Source: a virus
Reading direction: 5' to 3' (one strand)
DNA length: 21,282 bases
IMG/VR virus record: IMGVR_UViG_3300020457_000123
Span: 1 to 21,282 of that record
The translations under genes were made by a program, and so were the position numbers. The notes under the pieces were generated by a model. That model was not told the origin of the DNA, searched no databases, and saw only the letters and a program-made list of their open reading frames with translations. Below, one piece after another: positions 1-8,633 of the stretch; the stretch's first letter is position 1; every line of letters starts with the position of its first letter.

Positions 1-3000
1 CCGGTTATAAATCTAGCTTTTCTCAAAGAAGCGTTGGTGTTGGTTTTCAAGCTGGGAGTAGAAGCCAAGCCGATGATTCTATCTATTTAGGAAGATATGC
101 TGGATACCAAAATACTACAGACGATCTATTAATAATAGGCAGAAATAAATCCGCGTCTAATGGAACCTTGATAAAAGGTGATATGTCATCTAAAAAAGTT
201 GCTATTGGTAAAGCCGATGTTACTTTAAATGATACTCTTTATGTGGGTATAAATTCTTCAATAGATGTTGGCCTTGTAGTGCAGTCTGCTGCTGCTCAAT
301 CTTCAGACTTTACACAGTGGAAAAACAGCAATGGTGATGTTCTTGCAAAAGTTAAAAACTCTGGTATAATTGAAGCTGACACCATTGTTGCAACCGGAAC
401 GGGTTATTACTTTCCAGATGGAACTGTGCAATTTTCCGCAGCTGAAGCCGGTACGCTAACCAACATATATCAAAATGCTCAAGGTCATATTGGCGTTGGA
501 GTAATTAATCCACGAGCTTATCTGCATGTATCTGGAGATGCTAGAATAGATCAGGATTTAGTAGTTGCTGCCAGCGGTTTGGTTATCGGTAGTGGAGCAT
601 TGTCTGGAAACTATGATTTTGTTGGTATGAAGCATACCGCTATGACCGGTAGTAATGACTATATGATAATCAGCTCTGGAACCGATACTTTTGTTAGTGC
701 TGCAAATGATTCAATCTTATTTTTAAGAGGTGGTGGAAATGCCGCTGAATCAGAAATTAGATTATATGATGTAGCGGCTGGTAATGTTGGTATTGTTTTT
801 AATGAGGCTGGTGTTGATAGAGATGTTAGAATGGAAGGCGCTGGAGACACTAATCTTTTTAGACTTGATGCCAGCACAGATAGTGTTGGAATTGGAACAC
901 ACTTACCGGAATACAAATTAGATGTTAGGGGCAACATACAGGCAAAAGACACATTTGCAAAAATTCAAACTGTAGATGGCTCTGTTGTTACTAAAATACA
1001 ATCTGACTCAAGTGCTTCCGTTGGGTATTTTGGAACAGAGTCAAATAATGATTTACGCATCCGTACAAATAATACAGATATTGGTGTCTTTACAACAGAT
1101 GGCAGTATGGGCCTTGGCAAAACATCTTTAATATCTAGCACTAAACTAGACATAGATACCGCCAACAAAGATTATGGAGTTATAGTTGGAGGCACTAATG
1201 GTGCTAGCATATCGTTTCTTTCAAATGCAAGTATTACTGGAGTAAAAAGCGCAGCATATGGTTTTTATAGTTTTAGATTTCCAAGCACATCTGATGCTCA
1301 AATAAATAATCTTATTCATTTTCGTGCTGGTGGCCCGTATTCTTCTACGGCTAGCTCAACAGCTGTCACATCAAACATTGGATTTTATGCCGCTAGTGGT
1401 GTAAGATATAATGCTAGTAACGCATTTGGTTTTTATGGGGGTATAGAAGAGGGTAGTAACCATTGGAATCTATACATGTTTGGCTCTGGTCAAAACTATC
1501 TAGCTGGAAATGTTGGTATCGGCACAGATACACCACAATACCCACTTGAAGTTCATAGCAATAGAGCGCCGGGGCCGTGGATAAATCAGCAAGCTGGCAC
1601 AACAGGTGACGCTAGTACTATTGTATTACAGCAAAGAACAGCTGATGTTAGAATGGGTGTGGTTTACTCATACTCTACAAATTATGATGGCGGTAGTTTT
1701 CTAAGTGTTGGAGCTAGCGGTACTGCTTTTGCTAATATAGAAGGGCCAGTTGCTGTTGGAACACTGGAATCAAAGCCACTCACACTTGGCACAGCAAATG
1801 TAGAAAGAATAAGAGTAGCAGAAGGTGGCTATGTTGGTATCGGCACAAGTGAGCCAGCCTATAAACTGGATGTAGCTGGAACTGGTAATTTTGATTATCT
1901 AAATGTAAATGATAACGATAGCTTATTATCCATAGCTGGCAATGCTAGCAAAAGGGTAATTTTTAATGAAGATGCTCATGCTGACTATGATGTTAGAATA
2001 GAGGGTGCTTCTGATGTAAACTTATTCAGGACTGATGGAAGCTCGAATAAAGTTGGTGTTGGACTTATCCCGTCTTCTAAGTTCCATGTTAGTGGTGGCG
2101 TTGCAAGGTTTGATGGTAATGTAGGACTAGGCACTGCTGGAAGCACAAATGTCAGTATTTACTCTAGGAATCAAACCTCTTCTTCTGCTGCCGTACATTA
2201 TGGGTTCTTCATGCAGGATGACGTTGGCGGTGGCTGTACGGATCATTTGGGCTTTATATATTCAGGAAAATCAACTCAAAATTCCCTTAATTCATATTCA
2301 GCCTTTGTTGCTGGCAACGCTAAGACAATTACTGCTAGTACGGGTTATGGTTATTATATCACTAGTGGAGCTTTGATTGGAAGCGTAAACAATTATGGTT
2401 TTTACAGTCTTGTAAAGAAAGATGGTGATAAAAACTATAATCTTTATATGGACTCAGAAGCAACTAATTATCTTGGTGGTAATCTTGGTATTATGACAAC
2501 CACGCCATCAGTACCACTTTCTGTTTATCCAACAGGCATATCAGACACATCTACGCCAGCCCATGATGAGTTATTTAACAAGGTTATAGTTTATCAAGAT
2601 AATCCAAACACTAATGTCGCTGGATTTGGTGTAAGTACAAGCTCATTTAATATTGCAACTTCTGGTAGTATGCATCAAAGGTTCTGGACTAACTCCATAG
2701 AGCGAATGAGAGTTAGTAGTAATGGAAATATTGGCATAGGAACAACTAATCCTACACATCTTCTCGATGTTTCTGGTTCTGCTAGAGTTAATTCACTTAA
2801 TATAAATAGTGAGTTTACGCTACCGACAAGTGATGGTGTAGCTAACCAGATATTAAAAACTGATGGTGCTGGCAATGTTTTTTGGAGTACCACCGCCGCT
2901 GCTGGGATTGGCGCTGTTATTGATGACCTGACTCCACAGCTTGGTGGCAATTTAGATCTCAATGATTACGAGATACATGGAACTGGTAGTATTAATATTA

Positions 3001-6000
3001 TGTCTGGTTCTGGCATAATTACACATGAGGATGGTAAGTGTGGTTTGGTTGTTCAGGACACCGGTGGAAGTGGCGTACATATTGGCGACTGTGCTTATGG
3101 TCTTTCATCTCTATATTCGGGAATGAAGCATAGCGAGCATACTAATGGTAGTGAATATATGATCATTAGTCGCGGGCTAAACACATTTGTCAGCGCTAAG
3201 AGTGGAGCATCTTCTTTTATTAGAGCTGGTGCTAATTCTACGACTTATCAGGCGGTTGTATCTCCTACTTTTTTTGGTGTTGGTAATAGCTTTCATAGAT
3301 TAAGAATAGATTCTACTGGAGCAATCTTTAATACCGGATGCACAGGAGATTTAGACTTTCAGGTTAATCCTTTTGGCGATGAGGGGCATCTTCCCCTCAT
3401 TCATGCAGATGCCGCTTTGCATTCTGTTGGTATTGGCACTAATGCTCCTGACTCTTTGCTGCATGTTAAAAACACCGGCGTTGTAACCGACTTCAAGAAC
3501 GTTGTTCAAATAGAAGGCGATATAGACACGAACTCTTCGCCCTACACTGAAACCCTTGCTCTTGTAGGCACAGGATTATCTGGTTCTGCTTCTATTGGGT
3601 TTGGTCAATATTCTTATTCTGTAATAAAATCGGAGCATGACACAGACGGATCTCTTACTGCTGGCAAGTTAGATTTTTATATCAGATCTACTGCTTCTTC
3701 GCCAACCGTAAACATGACTCTAAATAGCAGTGGAAATTTAATTGTAACCCCTGAAAATAATAATGATTATGCTGTTCGGATTGGAAATAAATCTGGCGGT
3801 GGTGGTTCTGTAACTGGCGTTACTCTAATTGGTCTAGATCATTGGAATCCAACAGACGAATTTGCTTCAGCAGAAATTGGCGTTGTTGAAAATTCTACAG
3901 CGTCTTATAAATCAAATATTGTTTTCAATACTAGAGACACTTCCGCTAATGTAAAAGCCACAGAAAAAGTTAGAATTACACACGATGGTAATATTGGTGT
4001 TGGGACTACTGAGCCAGCCTTACAAAGTGCTGGTCGTGGCATACATATACATGACACCACATCTTCTGAAATTAAATTTACCAATGATACAACAGAATCA
4101 ACAGCCACAGACGGTACTGCTCTTGTATTAAATAGTAATAGCTTTACGATAAATAATAGAGAAGTTGGAGATTTGTTCTTCTCAACTAGCAACACCCAAA
4201 GAATGCAGATTTTATATCAGGGTGATGTTAGAATTAAAGGCAACACTAATGACAATTTGTTTTACACTGATTTTAGTGCAGACAGAATTGGTATTGGAAC
4301 TGATAGTCCTGACACCCTGCTTCATGTCGATGGAACTTCTAAATTATCTAATATTCAAATTTTTGATGGCAACATAGCTTCTCCCAACAGTGATCTTCAA
4401 ATAACAGCTGGCGGGTCTCAAGATACTAGAAATCATATATTATTAACAAATACTGGAGGTATTACACTAAATGGATCAACTCTTGTAACCGCAACTAATA
4501 AAAACATAAAGCTGGACTTAAGAGATAATGGTGGATCAATAATATTAGATGGTGGAAATGTAGGTATAAACAACGCCGCTCCCGCTTTCAACTTAGATAT
4601 TACCGGATCGGGTAGAATCACACACAATGATGGTAAGTGTGGGTTATTTGTAGAAGATACAAATGGTAGTGGTATTCATCTCGGTGACTGTGCTTATAGT
4701 AGTTCAAGCGCTTATTCTGGAATGAAACACTCTAATCATAGTGGCTCTAGTGAATATATGATTATAAGTAGCGGTCATTCTACCTTTGTGTCCTCTGCTA
4801 CTGGCGCTGGAACATATCTTCGGGCTGGCAATAATGATAGCACATATCAAGCTTTAATTACTGATACAACTTTTGGTATTGGCACTAATTCTGATAGGAT
4901 TAGGGTTAATAGTCAGGGTGTAATATTTAACAATGATCTTGGCAATTATGATTTTAGAATCATGCCTTTTGGTGTTGACAGGCCAACACTTCATGTTGAT
5001 GCGAGCAGTACTACGGGTGGTGCGGCTGGAAGAATAGGTGTTGGTAGGTATGCTGATGATTATATGATAGATGTTTCTGGTGGTTTACGCATTAGCCCAC
5101 TTGCTACTGCAACCCGTAACATTAGCGTGAATAGAAATGCTAGCACTCCAAGTATTACCGCAGATGGAGACACGGCTGAAAATCAGTGGTTGATAATGGA
5201 CAGTGCTGGTATGCGCTGTGCCTTGAATTACTTTGTTAGTGATGACGTAGTTTTGGCTCATGGCGGTGGAGGTGTTGGCATCGGGACTAATGCTGCTCCG
5301 GGTTCTTATGCGTTGAGAGTAGAAGGTGGCACTTCCGCGTTTAACGCTAGTCAAATAGAAGCTGCTAATTTTAGAGTTTTCGGAGAAGACGATGATGCAT
5401 TAATTTTTGGAGATGCTGGATTAAATCAAGTTGGTCTTGGCACATCTGTTCCTAGAACTAAACTAGAAGTTTTTGGTAGTGGTGTTGCTGGTCAAGCTAA
5501 GATAGAGGGAACTATACTAAGTAGAACTTTCCATCATGATTCTTATGCCGGTCTTTTGATTCGTGATAGGGACGATGTTAACATAGGCACGTTCCAACAT
5601 GGTGGATCTGGTACGAATGTAATTTCTAATGAAATAGCTATTGGTAGTAGACAAGACGCTACCCCGGTTGTATTTTATCAGGGCGCTGCATCCGCTGGTC
5701 AAGGCTTAGAAGACCGAGACAAGAGGCTTACGTTTGATACAGATCGCAATGCGGTTTTCCAAACTGGTGTTAATGTTGGTATTGGCGACACTTCGCCAAA
5801 CGTTCCCCTTTCAATTACTCCCGCATCTTATGCTGTAACAGCTACCCCAAATATTGATGAGGCGATTAATAAACTTAGACTGTATGATGTTGATGGTAAT
5901 GGGGTTGCTGGTTTTGGTATTAGTACTAGCACCTTCAATATTGCTACATCTGGAGCAATCAATCAAAACTTTTGGACTAATGGTTCGCGGGCGATGCAGA

Positions 6001-8627
6001 TTGGTCATTCAGCTCAGACTGTAGGCATAGGTGCTGATGCTACTACCGCATATCATCTGTATGTTCATACTGACATAACTAATTCTACTAGGCGTGGCGC
6101 TTATATAGATATAGACGCAGAAACAACAGAAACAGAAGTTACTAAGTTCAATATTGGTCAAACAATAGATTTAAGAAAGAATGTTCATCATGAAATTCGT
6201 GATAGTGGATACGCTTTAGGTTTAGATGTTAATGGTCTTATAGATGGTAGTGGTTACAGTAGATATGCTTATGGGGCAAGAACCTATGGTGGTGGTTATA
6301 CGGGATTCGGAGAAGGTGGTGTAATTGATCATACTTATGGTTTATACTCTAGAGCATTAAATTTTGGCTCTGGAACTATGGTCAATGCATATGGACTGTT
6401 TAGTGTAGTACAAAAAGTTCATAGTGCTGGAACTATTACTAATGCCTATGGTTTATATATTAATGCTATAGGTACTAATGCCACAAATCCATATGGTATA
6501 TATCAAGCCGGAACTAGTGATGATAATTATCTTGCTGGCAATGTAATGATTGGTAGAACAACATCCCATGAATTTACAGGATATAAAACGTTATCTATAG
6601 ATGGGACAAACGGATCGTTCATTGATCTTTACGATAATGGAACAGCCGAGCTTAGAATACAGGGGAATACTGAACATCAAACAATACAAACACTAAACTT
6701 ATCACCCCTTAGATTCTCTACAAATCAAATTGAAAGAATGAGGATTGGCCCAAGTGGTAACGTTGGTATTGGGACAACGACTCCTGCTCAAGTGCTTGAT
6801 GTGACCACTTCTGAAACGGAAGGGTTTGGTATTAACCTTCAACCACCATCGGCTCCAGCTGGAAGTGGTGATCATCAAAGTTTAATTACAGAAAATCGTT
6901 CAGATAGTATTATTACCAAACATCTTGAAAATGTGGCAAATGGTAGCTCTACGCTAGTAATGAAAAATCTGATTAGATATGGGGCAGATTTTGTATCTAT
7001 TGATGGCGCATACACTACTGGACTTGGCACTACCTTTGATCCTAAACTGTTAGTAAACACAGATAGTGGATATGTTGGTATTGGAACAAGTACCCCATCC
7101 CGCACATTAGATGTTTTGGGTTCTGGTAGATTTGTTCACTCGGATGGCACATGCGGATTAGTTGTTGAAGACACTGGTGGTAGTGGTGTTCACATTGGAG
7201 ATTGTGCGTATTTAACTGGTTCTACTTACACCGGAATGAAGCACAGCGCCCACACCAATTCTAGCGAGTATATGATAATAAGCCGAGGTGATCATACATT
7301 CCTCAGTGCAAAAGATGCTTATGGAGTTATTATTAGAGGTGGCAACAATAATTCATCGTCTGAAATACGAGTTTACGATGCTACTTCTGGCACTAACGGT
7401 GTTGTAATTAATGAGCAGGGTTCCGATGTAGATACTAGAATCGAAGGTGCTAATGATCAAAACTTATTGAAAGTAGATGCTAGTGCCGACAGTATTGGCA
7501 TAGGTACAAATTCACCAGCTTATAAATTAGACGTTGCTGGTAGTGGCGGCTTTGATGCTTCCGTTATGGTTGGTAGTGGTGTTGTTCTTCCTAACGCCGT
7601 GCCTTCTGATACATCTAATAAACTTTATAATGACGCTGGTACTTTAAAGTTTAATGGTTCTTCTATCGGTGGCGGTGGTGGCATAAGCAGTTTAGTAGAA
7701 GATACTACACCACAACTTGGTGGTAATTTAGATCTTAATAATAAAAATATAACTGGAATAGGTAATATTAATATTACTGGATCGATTGATGCTACTAGTG
7801 CTACATTTAGTGATGGTGCTGGTTCTTTTACTCTTTCAAGGGTTGCCTCAACTATTGCTACATGGAAAGAAGCCGCTGGTAGTATAGAATTAATAGCTGG
7901 TGCAGGCTCTACTCCTGCAATAACGATTACTAATCATACATTTGAATCAACTCCTACTGTAACCATCAATGATGATCAAATAGACATGGACTTTAGAGTT
8001 GAAGGTGATTCTGATGAAAATTTATTGTATGCAGACGCTAGTGCAGACAGTATTGGTGTAGGTACAAATTCACCAGCTTATAAATTAGACGTTGCTGGTA
8101 GCGGTGGTTTTGATGCTTCCCTTATGGTTGGTAGCGGGGTTGTTCTTCCTAACGCTGTGCCTCCTGACACTTCCGATAAACTTTACAATGATGCTGGTAC
8201 TTTGAAGTTTAACGGTTCTTCTATCACTGGCGGTAAAACAGATGAAGAAATACAAGACATTGTTGGTGGCATGGTTAGTGGTAATACTGAATCAGGAATT
8301 AGTGTTACCTACGATGACGCTGGAGATGGAACTGGTAAATTAAATTTTGCTGTCGCCTCTCAAACAGATGAAAACTTCACAACCGCTGATCATAGTAAAC
8401 TTGATCATATTGAAGCTTTAGCTGATGTTACTGATGCCACAAACGTAGACGCTGCTGGTGCGGTCATGAACACCGACACTTCGACTGCGAGCATGGATTT
8501 TGTTATAGATGAAGACAATATGGCATCTGATTCTAATACCAAAGTTCCAACACAACAATCTGTAAAAGCTTATGTAGACACCGAAGCTGTTCGCCCTTCG
8601 TATATAATGAGTATAATGTTTGGATAG
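1..8627 (+). CDS. Giant repeat-built tail fibre protein, 5' end outside window
   Basis: Phage tail fibre or receptor-binding adhesin, probably a trimeric fibre on the virion surface. The frame is open from base 3 to the TAG at 8625-8627, giving 2,874 visible residues; the TTG at 168 lies inside this frame and is not a convincing start, so the true start is upstream. The first 55 residues carry GxxAG-type repeats (e.g. GRYAGYQNTT) like the head beta-roll of YadA-like adhesins. Next comes a QWKNSNG segment (near 318), then about 23 loosely spaced repeats of the form V/I-G-I-G-T-x-x-P-x-x-x-L-D-V-x-G. Two PQLGGNLDLN spacers lie near 2935 and 7714. The C-terminus holds TDEEIQDIVGGMVSGNTESG and VPTQQSVKAYVDTE, then stops 8 residues later. 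No Peptidase_S74 autochaperone was recognised. Only nine cysteines are present. Fibre role confident; receptor unknown. Confidence 0.88.
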   Translation, partial: GYKSSFSQRSVGVGFQAGSRSQADDSIYLGRYAGYQNTTDDLLIIGRNKSASNGTLIKGDMSSKKVAIGKADVTLNDTLYVGINSSIDVGLVVQSAAAQSSDFTQWKNSNGDVLAKVKNSGIIEADTIVATGTGYYFPDGTVQFSAAEAGTLTNIYQNAQGHIGVGVINPRAYLHVSGDARIDQDLVVAASGLVIGSGALSGNYDFVGMKHTAMTGSNDYMIISSGTDTFVSAANDSILFLRGGGNAAESEIRLYDVAAGNVGIVFNEAGVDRDVRMEGAGDTNLFRLDASTDSVGIGTHLPEYKLDVRGNIQAKDTFAKIQTVDGSVVTKIQSDSSASVGYFGTESNNDLRIRTNNTDIGVFTTDGSMGLGKTSLISSTKLDIDTANKDYGVIVGGTNGASISFLSNASITGVKSAAYGFYSFRFPSTSDAQINNLIHFRAGGPYSSTASSTAVTSNIGFYAASGVRYNASNAFGFYGGIEEGSNHWNLYMFGSGQNYLAGNVGIGTDTPQYPLEVHSNRAPGPWINQQAGTTGDASTIVLQQRTADVRMGVVYSYSTNYDGGSFLSVGASGTAFANIEGPVAVGTLESKPLTLGTANVERIRVAEGGYVGIGTSEPAYKLDVAGTGNFDYLNVNDNDSLLSIAGNASKRVIFNEDAHADYDVRIEGASDVNLFRTDGSSNKVGVGLIPSSKFHVSGGVARFDGNVGLGTAGSTNVSIYSRNQTSSSAAVHYGFFMQDDVGGGCTDHLGFIYSGKSTQNSLNSYSAFVAGNAKTITASTGYGYYITSGALIGSVNNYGFYSLVKKDGDKNYNLYMDSEATNYLGGNLGIMTTTPSVPLSVYPTGISDTSTPAHDELFNKVIVYQDNPNTNVAGFGVSTSSFNIATSGSMHQRFWTNSIERMRVSSNGNIGIGTTNPTHLLDVSGSARVNSLNINSEFTLPTSDGVANQILKTDGAGNVFWSTTAAAGIGAVIDDLTPQLGGNLDLNDYEIHGTGSINIMSGSGIITHEDGKCGLVVQDTGGSGVHIGDCAYGLSSLYSGMKHSEHTNGSEYMIISRGLNTFVSAKSGASSFIRAGANSTTYQAVVSPTFFGVGNSFHRLRIDSTGAIFNTGCTGDLDFQVNPFGDEGHLPLIHADAALHSVGIGTNAPDSLLHVKNTGVVTDFKNVVQIEGDIDTNSSPYTETLALVGTGLSGSASIGFGQYSYSVIKSEHDTDGSLTAGKLDFYIRSTASSPTVNMTLNSSGNLIVTPENNNDYAVRIGNKSGGGGSVTGVTLIGLDHWNPTDEFASAEIGVVENSTASYKSNIVFNTRDTSANVKATEKVRITHDGNIGVGTTEPALQSAGRGIHIHDTTSSEIKFTNDTTESTATDGTALVLNSNSFTINNREVGDLFFSTSNTQRMQILYQGDVRIKGNTNDNLFYTDFSADRIGIGTDSPDTLLHVDGTSKLSNIQIFDGNIASPNSDLQITAGGSQDTRNHILLTNTGGITLNGSTLVTATNKNIKLDLRDNGGSIILDGGNVGINNAAPAFNLDITGSGRITHNDGKCGLFVEDTNGSGIHLGDCAYSSSSAYSGMKHSNHSGSSEYMIISSGHSTFVSSATGAGTYLRAGNNDSTYQALITDTTFGIGTNSDRIRVNSQGVIFNNDLGNYDFRIMPFGVDRPTLHVDASSTTGGAAGRIGVGRYADDYMIDVSGGLRISPLATATRNISVNRNASTPSITADGDTAENQWLIMDSAGMRCALNYFVSDDVVLAHGGGGVGIGTNAAPGSYALRVEGGTSAFNASQIEAANFRVFGEDDDALIFGDAGLNQVGLGTSVPRTKLEVFGSGVAGQAKIEGTILSRTFHHDSYAGLLIRDRDDVNIGTFQHGGSGTNVISNEIAIGSRQDATPVVFYQGAASAGQGLEDRDKRLTFDTDRNAVFQTGVNVGIGDTSPNVPLSITPASYAVTATPNIDEAINKLRLYDVDGNGVAGFGISTSTFNIATSGAINQNFWTNGSRAMQIGHSAQTVGIGADATTAYHLYVHTDITNSTRRGAYIDIDAETTETEVTKFNIGQTIDLRKNVHHEIRDSGYALGLDVNGLIDGSGYSRYAYGARTYGGGYTGFGEGGVIDHTYGLYSRALNFGSGTMVNAYGLFSVVQKVHSAGTITNAYGLYINAIGTNATNPYGIYQAGTSDDNYLAGNVMIGRTTSHEFTGYKTLSIDGTNGSFIDLYDNGTAELRIQGNTEHQTIQTLNLSPLRFSTNQIERMRIGPSGNVGIGTTTPAQVLDVTTSETEGFGINLQPPSAPAGSGDHQSLITENRSDSIITKHLENVANGSSTLVMKNLIRYGADFVSIDGAYTTGLGTTFDPKLLVNTDSGYVGIGTSTPSRTLDVLGSGRFVHSDGTCGLVVEDTGGSGVHIGDCAYLTGSTYTGMKHSAHTNSSEYMIISRGDHTFLSAKDAYGVIIRGGNNNSSSEIRVYDATSGTNGVVINEQGSDVDTRIEGANDQNLLKVDASADSIGIGTNSPAYKLDVAGSGGFDASVMVGSGVVLPNAVPSDTSNKLYNDAGTLKFNGSSIGGGGGISSLVEDTTPQLGGNLDLNNKNITGIGNINITGSIDATSATFSDGAGSFTLSRVASTIATWKEAAGSIELIAGAGSTPAITITNHTFESTPTVTINDDQIDMDFRVEGDSDENLLYADASADSIGVGTNSPAYKLDVAGSGGFDASLMVGSGVVLPNAVPPDTSDKLYNDAGTLKFNGSSITGGKTDEEIQDIVGGMVSGNTESGISVTYDDAGDGTGKLNFAVASQTDENFTTADHSKLDHIEALADVTDATNVDAAGAVMNTDTSTASMDFVIDEDNMASDSNTKVPTQQSVKAYVDTEAVRPSYIMSIMFG
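573..750 (+). repeat. Degenerate copy of the GMKH fibre module (copy 1)
   Basis: Encodes the sequence around GMKHTAMTG and DYMIISSG, ending in a TFVSA segment. It aligns with the three later Cys/His modules but lacks both cysteines and the second histidine. The sequence that follows it (SEIRLYD ... EGAGDTNLF) matches what follows copy 4, so copies 1 and 4 share a longer unit. Confidence 0.6.
2481..2747 (+). repeat. VPLS/FNIATSG fibre module (copy A)
   Basis: Encodes N-L-G-I, T-T-T-P-S-V-P-L-S-V, then A-G-F-G-V-S-T-S-S-F-N-I-A-T-S-G and a W-T-N-S segment, ending in the next GIGT repeat. The same series, about 88 residues, recurs at 5772-6035. Protein similarity is strong and DNA similarity moderate, so this is an older duplication than the C-terminal twin repeat. 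Confidence 0.75.
3003..3236 (+). repeat. Cys/His fibre module (copy 2)
   Basis: A module of about 78 residues reading S-G-S-G, H-x-D-G-K-C-G-L, S-G-V-H-I-G-D-C-A-Y, G-M-K-H-S-x-H-T, S-E-Y-M-I-I-S and T-F-V-S-A in order. The cysteine codons are at 3039 and 3090, and the GMKH histidines at 3129 and 3138. It closely matches copies at 4605 and 7119. Confidence 0.8.
4605..4839 (+). repeat. Cys/His fibre module (copy 3)
   Basis: Same order of elements as the copy at 3003: DGKCGLFVED, GIHLGDCAY, GMKHSNH, EYMIISSG and TFVSS. Both cysteines and both histidines of the GMKHSxH element are kept. After the module the sequence again parallels copy 2 (TYQA, then a short F-G-x-G segment), so the duplicated unit is longer than the core listed here. 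Confidence 0.8.
5772..6035 (+). repeat. VPLS/FNIATSG fibre module (copy B)
   Basis: Second copy of the module at 2481-2747: N-V-G-I-G, T-S-P-N-V-P-L-S-I, A-G-F-G-I-S-T-S-T-F-N-I-A-T-S-G, F-W-T-N-G, then the next GIGT-type repeat. Confidence 0.75.
7119..7356 (+). repeat. Cys/His fibre module (copy 4)
   Basis: Elements in order: HSDGTCGLVVEDTGGSGVHI, GDCAY, GMKHSAHT, EYMIISRG and TFLSA. Cysteines and histidines are at the same places as in copies 2 and 3. The downstream flank (SEIRVYD, EGANDQNLL, DASADSIGIGT) follows copy 1 rather than copies 2 and 3, which suggests the fibre grew by shuffling of modules. Confidence 0.8.
7479..7667 (+). repeat. C-terminal twin repeat, copy 1
   Basis: A unit of 189 bases, 63 codons, that recurs 558 bases (186 codons) downstream at 8037-8225. 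Both encode DASADSIG, GTNSPAYKLDVAGSGGFDAS, MVGSGVVLPNAVP and LYNDAGTLKFNGSSI. The DNA is identical over about 41 bases starting at 7503 and 8061, including synonymous positions, so the duplication is recent or kept alike by gene conversion. Confidence 0.85.
8037..8225 (+). repeat. C-terminal twin repeat, copy 2
   Basis: Partner of the repeat at 7479-7667 and in the same reading frame. The segment between the copies holds a PQLGGNLDLN spacer and a distinct beta-rich stretch. Recombination between the two copies would remove exactly 186 codons without breaking the frame. Confidence 0.85.
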
Positions 8628-8630
8628 GAG
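8626..8630 (+). promoter_or_regulatory. Ribosome binding site AGGAG that bears on start choice
   Basis: AGGAG overlaps the fibre stop codon. It lies 3 bases before the ATG at 8634 and 6 bases before the ATG at 8637. The wider spacing is nearer the usual optimum, so the second ATG may be the real start of the next gene. Confidence 0.6.
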
Positions 8631-8633
8631 AAA

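Larger units (their letters stand above)
489..8105 (+). repeat. About 23 dispersed GIGT-type fibre repeats
   Basis: Degenerate protein repeats of about 17 residues within the fibre. The core is V/I-G-I-G-T-x-x-P followed by a hydrophobic L-D-V or L-H-V and often S-G or G-S-G. Well-formed copies begin near 882, 1509, 1830, 2727, 3423, 4284, 5427, 6759, 7071, 7491 and 8049; weaker ones near 489, 1104, 2049, 2118, 2481, 3990, 4557, 5031, 5271, 5772, 6018 and 6540. Spacing is irregular, roughly 60 to 690 bases. In known fibres this repeat marks joints between shaft segments. Counted by eye, so the number is approximate. Confidence 0.8.

Noticed and set aside
168-170. TTG as the start of the giant fibre gene
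   Set aside because: The frame is open upstream to base 3 with fibre-like GxxAG repeats, and no ribosome binding site lies before this TTG. The real start is outside the window.
2801-2808. TATAAATA inside the fibre gene
   Set aside because: It lies mid-gene with no gene start after it and fits chance expectation in this AT-rich sequence.
659-7105. Many minus-strand open frames of 60-100 codons across the fibre gene
   Set aside because: They lie opposite a confident coding region, lack ribosome binding sites and have low-complexity products rich in Ser/Pro/Leu expected from the complement of Gly/Asn/Thr-rich repeats.
489-8105. CRISPR array or simple tandem repeat
   Set aside because: The repeats are degenerate at DNA level, unevenly spaced and conserved as protein in one long open frame.
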